Shown: piece after piece, positions 8,450 to 15,845 of the stretch
Layout of the letters: each line of letters begins with the position of its first letter
How positions within the stretch are numbered: position 1 is the first letter of the stretch
Source of the DNA: a candidate division KSB1 bacterium
Lineage (GTDB): Bacteria; Zhuqueibacterota; JdFR-76; DREG01
DNA length: 19,317 nucleotides
Reading direction: 5' to 3'
NCBI GenBank assembly: GCA_022566355.1
Contig: JADFJB010000095.1
Coordinates: 1 to 19,317 of the forward strand
The notes under the pieces: model-generated
Told to the model about the DNA's origin: nothing
Seen by the model: the letters and a program-made list of their open reading frames with translations, nothing else
Database searches by the model: none
Program-made: the position numbers and the translations under genes

Positions 8450-8677
8450 TTGATATCTTCAAATAGTCAAAAAGAAACTTCAGATGAGAGGCGATCAGTT
8501 TTTAATGAATGTATATATGAAAATTATGAGATACGTAAACCCTTATTACTTAAAGAAAATAAAATAGAGAACGAACGTTCCATTGAATATAAAATCAGTC
8601 AAGTATTATCATCATTACAAAAAACGAACAACAAGAGTTATTCAAAAATCCAAGAATGGCAATTTTATTTTCTTTAG
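8450..8677 (+). CDS. Doubtful hydrophilic ORF, possibly the N-terminal part of a broken gene
   Basis: A 75-codon frame from a TTG (in frame and open back to 8414) encodes a charged peptide rich in Lys, Glu, Asn and Ser, with no motif I recognise. It lacks a clear Shine-Dalgarno sequence and ends inside the membrane-protein frame that follows in another register. A -1 change at the A run 8619-8624 would join its residues up to SSLQK to NEQQELFKNPR and the membrane segments of the next feature. It may therefore be the first part of the same decayed gene, or simply chance in AT-rich DNA. Confidence 0.15.
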   Translation: MISSNSQKETSDERRSVFNECIYENYEIRKPLLLKENKIENERSIEYKISQVLSSLQKTNNKSYSKIQEWQFYFL

Positions 8678-8919
8678 TTGGTCCAATTTTTCTAATCCCA
8701 GGATTGATTATTCCTCAAGTCTCATAGGTGTTTCTGATTTTTGGATTATTCTTTACATATATTTGGATTACTAATCTACAAGTGTTCTACAAAATGTTAA
8801 AATTGATGCGATATTTTGAACGTAAAGGAATCGAGTATAAAACTGTCCTTATGATAAAAAAAGATAACAGAGTGCTAGATATAAACAATCCTGAAAAGTT
8901 TATGAATGCCTTGAATTGA
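8656..8919 (+). pseudogene. Small two-helix membrane protein interrupted by an in-frame TAG
   Basis: The frame from ATG 8656 encodes 23 mostly hydrophobic residues (MAILFSLVGPIFLIPG...), then TAG at 8725-8727. It resumes in the same frame with VFLIFGLFFTYIWIT and a basic cytoplasmic tail (KLMRYFERKGIEYKTVLMIK) to TGA at 8917-8919. Apart from the stop it reads as one 87-residue protein with two transmembrane helices and a structured tail, so the TAG falls in the loop between the helices. I do not recognise the family. An alternative is translation restart at GTG 8728, giving a one-helix 63-residue product, but no ribosome-binding site precedes it. A sequencing error is also possible. The upstream frame at 8450-8618 may be part of the same gene with a second lesion. 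Confidence 0.45.
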
Positions 8920-8994
8920 TACTAAAATAAAGAATAGAACTTAGCTGAATAAAAAGACTTTAGAAAAACAACTTATAGTAGTGTGAGTTCAACG

Positions 8995-9324
8995 ATGTTA
9001 AAATATAAAGGTTATACCGGAAATGTTGTGTATGATGATGAGTTTGCAATATTTCACGGTGAAGTTTTAGATACAAGAGATGTAATAACTTTTCAAGGGA
9101 TGAGTGTAAAAGAAATCCAAAGGGCTTTTCGAGATTCAATAAATGATTATCTGGATTTTTGCAAATCAAGAAGTGAAGAACCTAACAGACCTTTTTCAGG
9201 TAAATTTGTATTAAGAATGCCTCCTGAGCTTCACCACAAATTGTATGTCAAAGCCGCTAAATCCGGTAAGAGTTTAAACAAGTGGGTAATAGAAAATCTA
9301 GAGAAAATTTCTCTTGAGAGTTAG
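8995..9324 (+). CDS. HicB-like antitoxin (type II toxin-antitoxin family), orphan
   Basis: This 109-residue protein has the HicB layout: an N-terminal partial RNase H-like fold beginning MLKYKGYTGNVVYDDEFAI and containing FHGEVLDTRDVITFQG and DYLDFC, then a C-terminal ribbon-helix-helix DNA-binding domain (GKFVLRMPPELHHKL ... KSLNKWVIENLEKI). HicB proteins normally neutralise a HicA RNase and repress their own operon. No HicA-like ORF is visible within several hundred bases on either side, so this copy is solitary; solitary HicB-like proteins of this subtype are common. I prefer ATG 8995 over GTG 8983 because family members start MLKYKGY. The Shine-Dalgarno sequence is weak. It lies in a low-coding zone next to palindromes that could be its operators, which is untested. 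Confidence 0.85.
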   Translation: MLKYKGYTGNVVYDDEFAIFHGEVLDTRDVITFQGMSVKEIQRAFRDSINDYLDFCKSRSEEPNRPFSGKFVLRMPPELHHKLYVKAAKSGKSLNKWVIENLEKISLES

Positions 9325-9370
9325 GGTTTTCTTATTGATTTGATGACGTTCTTGATGTGGTAGAAAAACA

Positions 9371-9505
9371 ATGAAACCGAAATCTCATTTAAAAGATGGT
9401 CAACTCGTCGCAGATTTAAGTTTTGGAGAACTGGAAGAAATGAGTCAAAAGGATCAAAGTCTGAAGGTCATCTTATGGAATGTTGTCGGAATTAAAATAG
9501 ACTAG
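9371..9505 (+). CDS. Hypothetical 44-residue protein
   Basis: An ATG frame of 44 codons ends at TAG 9503-9505. The product is charged and probably soluble, with a protein-like stretch LSFGELEEMSQKD and a hydrophobic end (VILWNVVGIKI). It starts 46 bases after the hicB-like gene on the same strand. The ribosome-binding site is poor. It could be a small genuine protein, a fragment of a longer decayed gene, or chance. No family is recognised. Confidence 0.3.
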   Translation: MKPKSHLKDGQLVADLSFGELEEMSQKDQSLKVILWNVVGIKID

Positions 9506-9509
9506 ATAT

Positions 9510-9524
9510 ATTGATGCCATCAAT
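9510..9524. promoter_or_regulatory. 15-base dyad just upstream of the quinone oxidoreductase gene
   Basis: ATTGATG-C-CATCAAT is perfectly symmetrical around one base and ends 24 bases before the ATG at 9549, between the small ORF and the oxidoreductase. Position and symmetry suit a repressor operator. It resembles an FNR box (TTGAT/ATCAA), but the spacer is three bases instead of four. Confidence 0.3.
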
Positions 9525-9548
9525 TCAATTAAAAACAATGAGGATTTC

Positions 9549-10517
9549 ATGAAAGCAATACAAATAACAAAACATGGCGGTAGTGAAGCCATGGAATATA
9601 AGGATGTCCCAACTCCAGATCCAGGTACTGACGAGGTATTATTGAAACTCGGCGCTTGTGGAGTAAATTTCATAGATGTATACCAACGAACCGGTCTATA
9701 CCCTGTTAACTTACCTTATATTCTTGGACTTGAAGGTGCGGGTAGTGTGGAGCAAATTGGCAATGATGTTTCCAGCTTTTCAATTGGCGATTCGGTAGCA
9801 TTTACAGGAGCAGCCGGAGCCTATGCCGAATATGTTGTAGTACCTGCCGGTAAATTAGTGCGATTGCCGCAAGAAATCGATTTTCGTTCTGCAGCGGCTG
9901 TAATGCTACAGGGCATGACGGCTCACTACCTGGCATTCAGTACTTACCCGCTAAAGAGTGGTGACACATGCCTTGTCCATGCTGCCGCTGGAGGCGTCGG
10001 GCTCTTATTGGTTCAGATGGCGAAACAATGTGGCGCCAGGGTTTTTGGCACTGTTTCAACAGAGGAAAAAGCAGCTTTAGCTCGTTCTGCTGGCGCCGAT
10101 GAGGTAATTCTATATACACAGAAAGATTTCGAACAAGATGTGAAAAGTTTGACCGATGGCAAAGGAGTCAATGTGGTTTACGATTCAGTGGGTAAAGACA
10201 CTTTTGAAAAGAGTTTGAATTGCCTTTCGCTTCAGGGTTATTTGGTTTTGTACGGTCAATCGAGCGGTCCCGTGCCGCCGTTCGATCCGGCTATTTTAAA
10301 TACAAAAGGCTCGCTCTTTCTCACCAGGCCATCCCTGTTTCATTATATTGCCGACCGGGCGAGTCTTGAAAAACGCGCAGAAGAAGTGTTAGATTGGGTT
10401 GCTAAAGGACAATTGAATTTGCGGATTGAACATGTTTTCCCATTAGCAGAAGCCGCCGACGCACATAGCAGTCTTGAAGGACGAAAAACTACTGGGAAAG
10501 TTCTTCTAATTCCGTAA
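9549..10517 (+). CDS. NAD(P)H:quinone oxidoreductase, zinc-free MDR family
   Basis: This is a soluble 322-residue oxidoreductase of the quinone reductase branch of the medium-chain dehydrogenase superfamily, expected to reduce quinones or enones with NADPH. An N-terminal GroES-like domain (about 1-125) carries CGVNFIDVYQRTGLYP and LGLEGAGSVEQIG. The Rossmann domain has HAAAGGVGLLLVQMAK (144-159), the AAAGGVG fingerprint typical of QOR. Catalytic and structural zinc cysteines of alcohol dehydrogenases are absent. The C terminus, LEGRKTTGKVLL, is also typical. Length matches E. coli Qor (327). GAGGA at 9540-9544 supports the start. It stands alone between a low-coding zone and a MITE-like repeat. 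The true substrate cannot be told from sequence. Confidence 0.93.
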   Translation: MKAIQITKHGGSEAMEYKDVPTPDPGTDEVLLKLGACGVNFIDVYQRTGLYPVNLPYILGLEGAGSVEQIGNDVSSFSIGDSVAFTGAAGAYAEYVVVPAGKLVRLPQEIDFRSAAAVMLQGMTAHYLAFSTYPLKSGDTCLVHAAAGGVGLLLVQMAKQCGARVFGTVSTEEKAALARSAGADEVILYTQKDFEQDVKSLTDGKGVNVVYDSVGKDTFEKSLNCLSLQGYLVLYGQSSGPVPPFDPAILNTKGSLFLTRPSLFHYIADRASLEKRAEEVLDWVAKGQLNLRIEHVFPLAEAADAHSSLEGRKTTGKVLLIP

Positions 10518-10549
10518 GAATTATACTCTGAATAAACTCTAAATTTAAC

Positions 10550-10724
10550 TTAGCCTGGATAATTCATGAATTATAGTTTTAAGCTTAAAATTTCCTAATT
10601 GTCATCCCGTCGCAACGGGATCTATTTCCATAAAAAGGGAATAGTAAAATCGTAAGTATAAATTAGTTGTAAAATAGATCCCTACTGGATGACAGTGATA
10701 AGGTTTATGAATAAATCAAGTTAG
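10550..10724 (+). repeat. MITE-like palindromic element, copy 1
   Basis: This 175-bp non-coding element starts TTAGCCTGGATAATTCAT and ends with the near-complement ATGAATAAATCAAGTTAG, giving imperfect terminal inverted repeats of about 23 bp. Nested inside are GTCATCCCG...CGGGATCTATTT and, near the other end, AAATAGATCCC...GGATGAC, so most of it can fold on itself. A second copy lies at 16910-17083 in the opposite orientation, with one exact 38-base match (10600-10637 against 16997-17034). No ORF is present, so any mobility would need a transposase elsewhere. The rest of the 10518-10883 gap is AT-rich with nothing recognisable. Confidence 0.85.
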
Positions 10725-10883
10725 TTATTATAATATCAAATGTCCAAAATTACATTCAAATAAAATATTAAACCGTGAATGAAAAATTGTTCTTGTTTCG
10801 ATTGATTCAAAAGTTATATTATTAGATTCAAATTATTGAATTCGAAAATCTGAAAAAATATAATCAATTCATAGAATCCACCT

Positions 10884-11354
10884 ATGAAAACAACAATTAG
10901 AAAATCTGACCCAAAAAATGCAAACGAATTAACTTTGATTGCACACATCTCAAAAAGATACTGGGGATATTCTGAAAGCTCGATTAAGGAATGGGAAAAT
11001 GAGCTCACAATAACAAAAGAATTCATACAAGTCAATCAAGTCTTTGAAATTGTAAAGTCAAAAAAAACGGTGGGTTTCTATGCTTTGGCTGATAAAGATG
11101 AAGGAATGAGTATTGAGCATTTTTGGATTTTACCTGAATATATAGGCAACGGGTTGGGGACGAAGTTATTCCAGCATGCTGTAAAAATTGCCGGATCGAT
11201 GAGTGCTAAATGGTTTGAAATTGTATCTGATCCAAATGCAGAAGGTTTTTTTGTAAAGATGGGAGCCAAAAGAATTGGAGACCTTGTGACCCAGTTAGAA
11301 GGCAGACCTCGACGTTTACCTTTGTTTAAGTATAAATTTCCAATGAAGGAATGA
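10884..11354 (+). CDS. GNAT-family N-acetyltransferase
   Basis: This is a cytoplasmic 156-residue protein expected to transfer an acetyl group from acetyl-CoA to an unknown amine. The fold order is visible: N-terminal strand and helix (TIRKSDPKNANELTLIAHISK), a beta strand at VGFYAL, then motif A, IEHFWILPEYIGNGLGTKLF (78-95), where GNGLG is the CoA pyrophosphate loop. A later strand (WFEIVSDPNAEGFFVKMGAKRIG) is typical of motif B with the family's FYxKxGF-like turn. The stop overlaps the start of the next gene by ATGA, so the two are probably translationally coupled. The Shine-Dalgarno sequence is weak. The substrate is unknown; a partner role with the lipoprotein downstream is not evident. 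Confidence 0.88.
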   Translation: MKTTIRKSDPKNANELTLIAHISKRYWGYSESSIKEWENELTITKEFIQVNQVFEIVKSKKTVGFYALADKDEGMSIEHFWILPEYIGNGLGTKLFQHAVKIAGSMSAKWFEIVSDPNAEGFFVKMGAKRIGDLVTQLEGRPRRLPLFKYKFPMKE

Positions 11355-12325
11355 ATACCACAAGAAATATCAGAATAAATGTGTCTCTATTCGTATTGAT
11401 TTTAGGATTGTTGTTCGGATGTAATCCAGCTCAAAAATCACAATATAAACTGGAATCGAATGAGCCTTTCCTCGTTATCCTTGGAATTGCACAGGATGCC
11501 GGCTTTCCACAAGCCGGTATGAAGCAAAATGAGCTTTGGGAAGATCCGACAAAAAAAAGATACGCAACTTGCCTGGCGTTAATCGATCCTTTATCCAAAC
11601 AAAGGTGGATGTTTGAAGCTACTCCGGACTTTAAATACCAGCTTCATGAATTAGACAAGATTTTGCCTGTAGATAATGTTCCCGGATTGACTGGTATTTT
11701 TCTGACTCATGCTCATGTTGGGCATTACACCGGCTTGATACACATTGGTCATGAAATTATTGGCGGCAAGAAAGTTCCGGTTCATGCCATGCCGCGCATG
11801 CATGAATTTTTAAGTTCCAATGGCCCCTGGGATCAGTTGGTTCGGTATGAAAATATTGAATTACGAAAACTAACAAAAGATAAATCAATACAGTTGAATC
11901 CCAGGTTATCAGTTACACCATTTCTTGTTCCACACAGGGATGAATATTCTGAAACCGTTGGTTTCCGCATTCAGGGTCCGAATCGTTCGGTGATTTTTAT
12001 TCCTGATATCAATAAATGGGAAATATTGGATGAGTGGGGGATCAGGATTGAGGATTTAATTTCACAGGTTGATGTTGCATTGTTGGATGGCTCTTTTTTT
12101 GCCGACGGGGAAGTGCCGGGGCGGGTGATGTCTGAAATACCACACCCTTTTATTTCTGAAAGTATGGACCGGTTTAGTGCGCTTGCGGAACAGGAAATCG
12201 AAAAGATTAAATTCATTCACCTGAACCGAACCAATCCTGCGCTGTTTGAAGAAAACATAGAATTTAAAGAAATTAAAGCTAAAGGATTTGGACTTGCCAA
12301 AGAATTAGAAAGGATCAGGCTTTAG
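11351..12325 (+). CDS. PqqB-like metallo-beta-lactamase-fold hydrolase, predicted lipoprotein
   Basis: The 324-residue product has a basic N terminus, a hydrophobic core and a lipobox LLFGC with Cys24, so it is probably anchored to the membrane outside the cytoplasm. The body resembles the PqqB branch of the MBL fold: ILGIAQDAGFPQAGM near the N terminus, then THAHVGHYTGL with H120, H122 and H125, LVPHRDEYSETVGF with H195, FIPDI with D219, and FIHLNRTNP with H290. The aspartate of the usual HxHxDH motif is Gly124 here, which should weaken the second metal site. No other pqq genes are present, so PQQ synthesis is unlikely. The start overlaps the acetyltransferase stop (ATGA). It is probably a metal-dependent hydrolase of unknown substrate. 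Confidence 0.88.
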   Translation: MNTTRNIRINVSLFVLILGLLFGCNPAQKSQYKLESNEPFLVILGIAQDAGFPQAGMKQNELWEDPTKKRYATCLALIDPLSKQRWMFEATPDFKYQLHELDKILPVDNVPGLTGIFLTHAHVGHYTGLIHIGHEIIGGKKVPVHAMPRMHEFLSSNGPWDQLVRYENIELRKLTKDKSIQLNPRLSVTPFLVPHRDEYSETVGFRIQGPNRSVIFIPDINKWEILDEWGIRIEDLISQVDVALLDGSFFADGEVPGRVMSEIPHPFISESMDRFSALAEQEIEKIKFIHLNRTNPALFEENIEFKEIKAKGFGLAKELERIRL

Positions 12326-12365
12326 TTGTTTTAATATTAAGTAGGTCAAATTATACATAACAACC

Positions 12366-12436
12366 TTGTTTAGCATCCTGAGTAATCCCGACGTTTTTTG
12401 TCGGGATATATCGAAGGGTGCTACTCAAAATAACAA
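12366..12436. repeat. Short palindromic repeat with central hairpin
   Basis: A perfect 8-bp stem ATCCCGAC (12385-12392) / GTCGGGAT (12400-12407) encloses a T-rich seven-base loop. The flanks continue the symmetry loosely: TTGTTTAGCATCCTGAGTA on the left, GTGCTACTCAAAATAACAA on the right. It resembles widespread intergenic CATCCTGAG...CGAAGG repeats and is distinct from the 175-bp elements. It fills much of the gap between two lipoprotein genes. The T-rich loop, rather than a T tail, argues against a simple terminator. Confidence 0.6.
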
Positions 12437-12489
12437 TTGTGAACAGTTTAATAGAACATCACAATAATTCATAAAAAAGGAATCATTCA

Positions 12490-14859
12490 ATGTTCATAAA
12501 CAGACTGCTGCAACACAAAGTTTGCGTAATTTTCTTATTCGTTCTTTTATTCGGCTGTCAATCCCAAAGAGCAGATATCCCAGCAAGAGCTGATTACACC
12601 TCAGTTACCAAAGCTTTAGAACGTGTAATCACCAGGGAAATGGAGGACAAACAATTTTCGGCTGTATCCATCGCTCTGGTGGATGACCAGGAAATCGTCT
12701 GGGCAAAAGGATTTGGCATGGCTGATCCTGATAAAAAAACCGTTGCTACTGCTGAAACAGTTTACAGAATTGCATCTCTGTCTAAGTTGTTCACTGATAT
12801 GTCTGTTATGCAGCTTGCAGAAAGCGGAAAAATAGATATCGATGCGCCTGTCACAGATTATCTGCCAAATTTCCAACCACAAAATTCATTTGGTAAAAGG
12901 TTAACACTTCGACAAATTATGAGTCATCGTGCCGGAATTGTGCGTGAACCGCCGGTTGGACATTACTTCGATCCTACTGAACCAACAGTCGCACAATTGG
13001 TTGAGAGCCTAAATCAAACAGCTTTGGTCTATGAGCCCGAAACACGCACCAAGTATTCAAATGCCGGCATTTCAGTAGCAGGGTTTGCCGTTGAGAAAGT
13101 TGCTGAAAAGCCTTTCATCCAATACATCCAAGCCGCAATACTTGATCCAATTGGCATGACGAGAAGCGCCTATGAACCCCTCCCGGAAATCAAAAAACAT
13201 TTGGCAAAGGGTTACATGTGGACTTATGATGGCAGAACTTTTGAAGCTCCTACATTTCAACTGGGTATGGTGCCTGCCGCTGGCATGTATTCCACCGTTA
13301 AAGATCTGGCAAGGTTTATGAAGGTGCTGTTCAACAATGGGGAAGGCCCCGGTGGAGCCATACTCAAACCAGAGACCCTTGCGAAAATGTATGAGATCCA
13401 ATACGCAAGCGAGGAACAGAAATCCGGCTTCGGACTAGGGTTTTATGTTAATGAATTCGAAGGGAAACGAAAAATCGGGCACGGTGGTGTGATGTATGGA
13501 TATGCTACTCAAATTGCCGCATTACCGGATGAGAAATTGGGAGTCGTAACGATTATTACATTAGATGCAGCCAATGAAGTAGCAAACCGGATAAATAATT
13601 ATGCATTTAAACTCATGCTGGCTAAAAAAGAGGGTAAAGTTCTTCCCGAGTTTGATCAACCGGGATCACCGATTCCGACTGAAGTTATACGAAAAATAGA
13701 AGGTACTTATGTAAATTTAAAACGTACCGTTGAGCTCAAGGAACAAAATGGAAAATTATTCCTTTATTCCGGCAGTATTCGTGCAGAATTAAAATCCATT
13801 GGAGATACGTTAATTACAGATGATCCTTTGGGCTATGGTGTAAAGATAGTGCCACAAGAAAATGGCGGTATTATTTATCAAAGTGAATCTCTGTCCCGGC
13901 TGACACTCGATCAACCAACCTCAATCCCAAAACACTGGAATGGTTTGATTGGGGAATATGGTTGGGACCACAACACGCTTTATATATTGGAGAAATATGG
14001 AAAACTGTACACTCTAATCGAGTGGTTTTTCTATTATCCCCTTGAGGAAATATCCAGGAATGTTTATGCTTTTCCAAATTATGGATTATATCATGGAGAA
14101 AAGCTCATTTTTGATCGCGATGATAAAGGGTATGCTACGCAAGTGGAGGCAGCCAATGTGGTTTTCAAACGAAGGCCCGCTGGCATGGATGGAGGCGCTA
14201 CATTCAAAATTAAACCTCTTAAAGAGAGTGAGGAACTTCGAAAAACTGCGCTGGCAGCAAATCCACCTGCGGAAAATAGAGAGCTTGAAGCGGATCTGGT
14301 AGATATTACGCAATTGGATAACACCATCAAATTAGATATACGTTATAGTTCAACCAACAATTTTATGAGTACCGTATTTTATGAACAGGCAAAAGCCTTT
14401 ATGCAACGCCCAGCCGCAGAGGCCCTGGTTCGTGTGCATCGTGATTTGAAAAAGATGGGCTATGGTCTTTTGATCCATGATGCTTATCGACCCTGGTATG
14501 TTACCAAGATGTTCTGGGATGCCACTCCGGAAAGTCTCAAGCATTTTGTTGCAGATCCGCAAAAAGGATCGAGGCACAATAGGGGATGTGCAGTGGACTT
14601 GACACTTTATGACTTAAAGACTGGAGAAACGGTCGATATGGTCGCTACCTATGATGAATTTTCCGATCGGTCGTTTCCTTATTATCCGGGTGGAACATCA
14701 CAACAGAGATGGCTGAGAAAATTATTGCGAAATTCAATGGAGGCGGAAGGTTTTGAAATTTATCAATTTGAATGGTGGCATTTCGATTACGAAACCTGGC
14801 AAAAATATCCCATATCAAATCTTACTTTTGAAGGAATTCTGAATCAAAATCAACAATGA
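12490..14859 (+). CDS. Lipoprotein fusion of S12 serine hydrolase and M15D D-Ala-D-Ala dipeptidase
   Basis: This 789-residue predicted lipoprotein (lipobox VLLFGC, Cys23) joins three parts. Residues about 35-385 are a class C beta-lactamase/D,D-peptidase (S12) domain with S96-L-S-K99, Y189-S-N191 and H331-G-G. Residues about 395-565 hold two beta-rich repeats, EGTYVNLKRTVELKEQNGK and GEYGWDHNTLYILEKYGK, like lipocalin-type appendages of S12 proteins. Residues about 600-789 are a VanX/DdpX-type dipeptidase with zinc ligands H696 and D703 (SRHNRGCAVD) and H764, catalytic E761 (EWWH), and R667 in DAYRPW. All catalytic residues of both enzymes are present. It would act at the cell surface or in the periplasm, perhaps trimming D-amino-acid peptides to single residues. 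AAGGA precedes the ATG by eight bases. The stop overlaps the ureohydrolase start. Substrate is inferred from the families only. Confidence 0.93.
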   Translation: MFINRLLQHKVCVIFLFVLLFGCQSQRADIPARADYTSVTKALERVITREMEDKQFSAVSIALVDDQEIVWAKGFGMADPDKKTVATAETVYRIASLSKLFTDMSVMQLAESGKIDIDAPVTDYLPNFQPQNSFGKRLTLRQIMSHRAGIVREPPVGHYFDPTEPTVAQLVESLNQTALVYEPETRTKYSNAGISVAGFAVEKVAEKPFIQYIQAAILDPIGMTRSAYEPLPEIKKHLAKGYMWTYDGRTFEAPTFQLGMVPAAGMYSTVKDLARFMKVLFNNGEGPGGAILKPETLAKMYEIQYASEEQKSGFGLGFYVNEFEGKRKIGHGGVMYGYATQIAALPDEKLGVVTIITLDAANEVANRINNYAFKLMLAKKEGKVLPEFDQPGSPIPTEVIRKIEGTYVNLKRTVELKEQNGKLFLYSGSIRAELKSIGDTLITDDPLGYGVKIVPQENGGIIYQSESLSRLTLDQPTSIPKHWNGLIGEYGWDHNTLYILEKYGKLYTLIEWFFYYPLEEISRNVYAFPNYGLYHGEKLIFDRDDKGYATQVEAANVVFKRRPAGMDGGATFKIKPLKESEELRKTALAANPPAENRELEADLVDITQLDNTIKLDIRYSSTNNFMSTVFYEQAKAFMQRPAAEALVRVHRDLKKMGYGLLIHDAYRPWYVTKMFWDATPESLKHFVADPQKGSRHNRGCAVDLTLYDLKTGETVDMVATYDEFSDRSFPYYPGGTSQQRWLRKLLRNSMEAEGFEIYQFEWWHFDYETWQKYPISNLTFEGILNQNQQ

Positions 14860-15680
14860 TATCATCTCAAGAGATAGAATCCAACAATCAGAGCGTAATA
14901 CTAATCGGGTTTCCATTTGATGAATATTCATCGTATTTGAAGGGCGCTGCCAAAGCGCCGCAAGCTATTCGGGATGCTTTAAAATCGGAATCGACCAACT
15001 CCTTTAGTGAATCAGGGCTTGATCTGAGTATTCCTGATGTACTTAAAGATTTTGGTGATGTTGTGTTTTCTTCTGATGAATATGTAAGCAAGATCGGCAC
15101 ATCCATTCAAGGTATTCTCCGAAGTGACCAAATCCCAATAGCGCTTGGAGGAGATCACTCTATCACATATCCGATTGTCAAAGCATTTCATAAAAAATAT
15201 CCGCTGTTAAATATTCTTCATTTTGACGCCCATCCTGATCTTTACGATGAATTCCAGGGTAACCGGTTTTCGCACGCCTGTCCATTTGCAAGGATCATGG
15301 AAGAAAATCTAGCGTCGCGGCTTATTCAACTAGGGATTCGAACCTGCACGCAACACCAAAGAGATCAGGCAAAAAAATTTGGTGTTGAAATGATCGAAAT
15401 GAAAGATTGGACTCAAAAATTCAGTATTGATTTCGAGGGACCAATTTATATATCGTTTGATTTGGATGTGCTGGATCCCGCTTATGCCCCTGGTGTTTCA
15501 CATCATGAGCCAGGTGGCGCTTCAATTCGGCAAGTATTAAATGTAATTCAACAATTAAACTGCAAGATAGTCGGTGCAGATGTTGTTGAATTAAATCCGG
15601 AAAGAGATCCGTTTGGTATAACAGCAATGACGGCTGCTAAAATTGTTAAAGAAATCGCAGCAAAAATGATCCAGAAATAG
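14856..15680 (+). CDS. Agmatinase/arginase-family ureohydrolase
   Basis: This cytoplasmic binuclear manganese enzyme of 274 residues is expected to release urea from a guanidino compound, most often agmatine to putrescine. All metal ligands are present: H101 in ALGGDHSITYP, D124, H126 and D128 in FDAHPDLYD, and D202 and D204 in SFDLDVLDPAYAPG. SHACPFARI (139-147) and the HHEPGG turn fit the agmatinase side of the family, but arginase, guanidinobutyrase or formiminoglutamase cannot be excluded. Length is slightly shorter than typical SpeB (about 300). The start overlaps the stop of the S12-M15D gene by ATGA, implying translational coupling and perhaps joint use in nitrogen recovery. No signal peptide is present. 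Confidence 0.92.
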   Translation: MISSQEIESNNQSVILIGFPFDEYSSYLKGAAKAPQAIRDALKSESTNSFSESGLDLSIPDVLKDFGDVVFSSDEYVSKIGTSIQGILRSDQIPIALGGDHSITYPIVKAFHKKYPLLNILHFDAHPDLYDEFQGNRFSHACPFARIMEENLASRLIQLGIRTCTQHQRDQAKKFGVEMIEMKDWTQKFSIDFEGPIYISFDLDVLDPAYAPGVSHHEPGGASIRQVLNVIQQLNCKIVGADVVELNPERDPFGITAMTAAKIVKEIAAKMIQK

Positions 15681-15845
15681 GTAAGCATTTCCGTAATTCC
15701 AGCACATATCCTTTTTATTATCCATGTCTAATCCGCAGGATTCAGTGGCAATCATTAAAGTTCATTTATCAACCAAAACTTTGTAGAAAATGATGCACTA
15801 TAGTTCTATATTTAAAAATTATTTTTGGAAAGGATTAACTAAATC

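Noticed and set aside
8619-8625. AAAAAAC, the classic -1 frameshift heptamer, where the 8450 frame meets the membrane-protein frame
   Set aside because: The zero frame of the upstream ORF reads CAA AAA ACG here, so the heptamer is out of register for X-XXY-YYZ slippage from that frame into the membrane frame. Mutation or sequencing error at the A run is simpler.
7721-9000. tRNA, integrase or phage attachment site marking an island boundary
   Set aside because: No cloverleaf, no integrase-like ORF and no direct repeat matching the other side of the frd block could be seen.
11351-12325. True pqqB for pyrroloquinoline quinone synthesis
   Set aside because: It has a lipoprotein signal, no pqqA, pqqC, pqqD or pqqE neighbours, and an altered metal motif.
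12385-12407. Rho-independent terminator after the PqqB-like gene
   Set aside because: The T run lies in the loop, not after the stem, and the surrounding imperfect symmetry fits a repeat element better.
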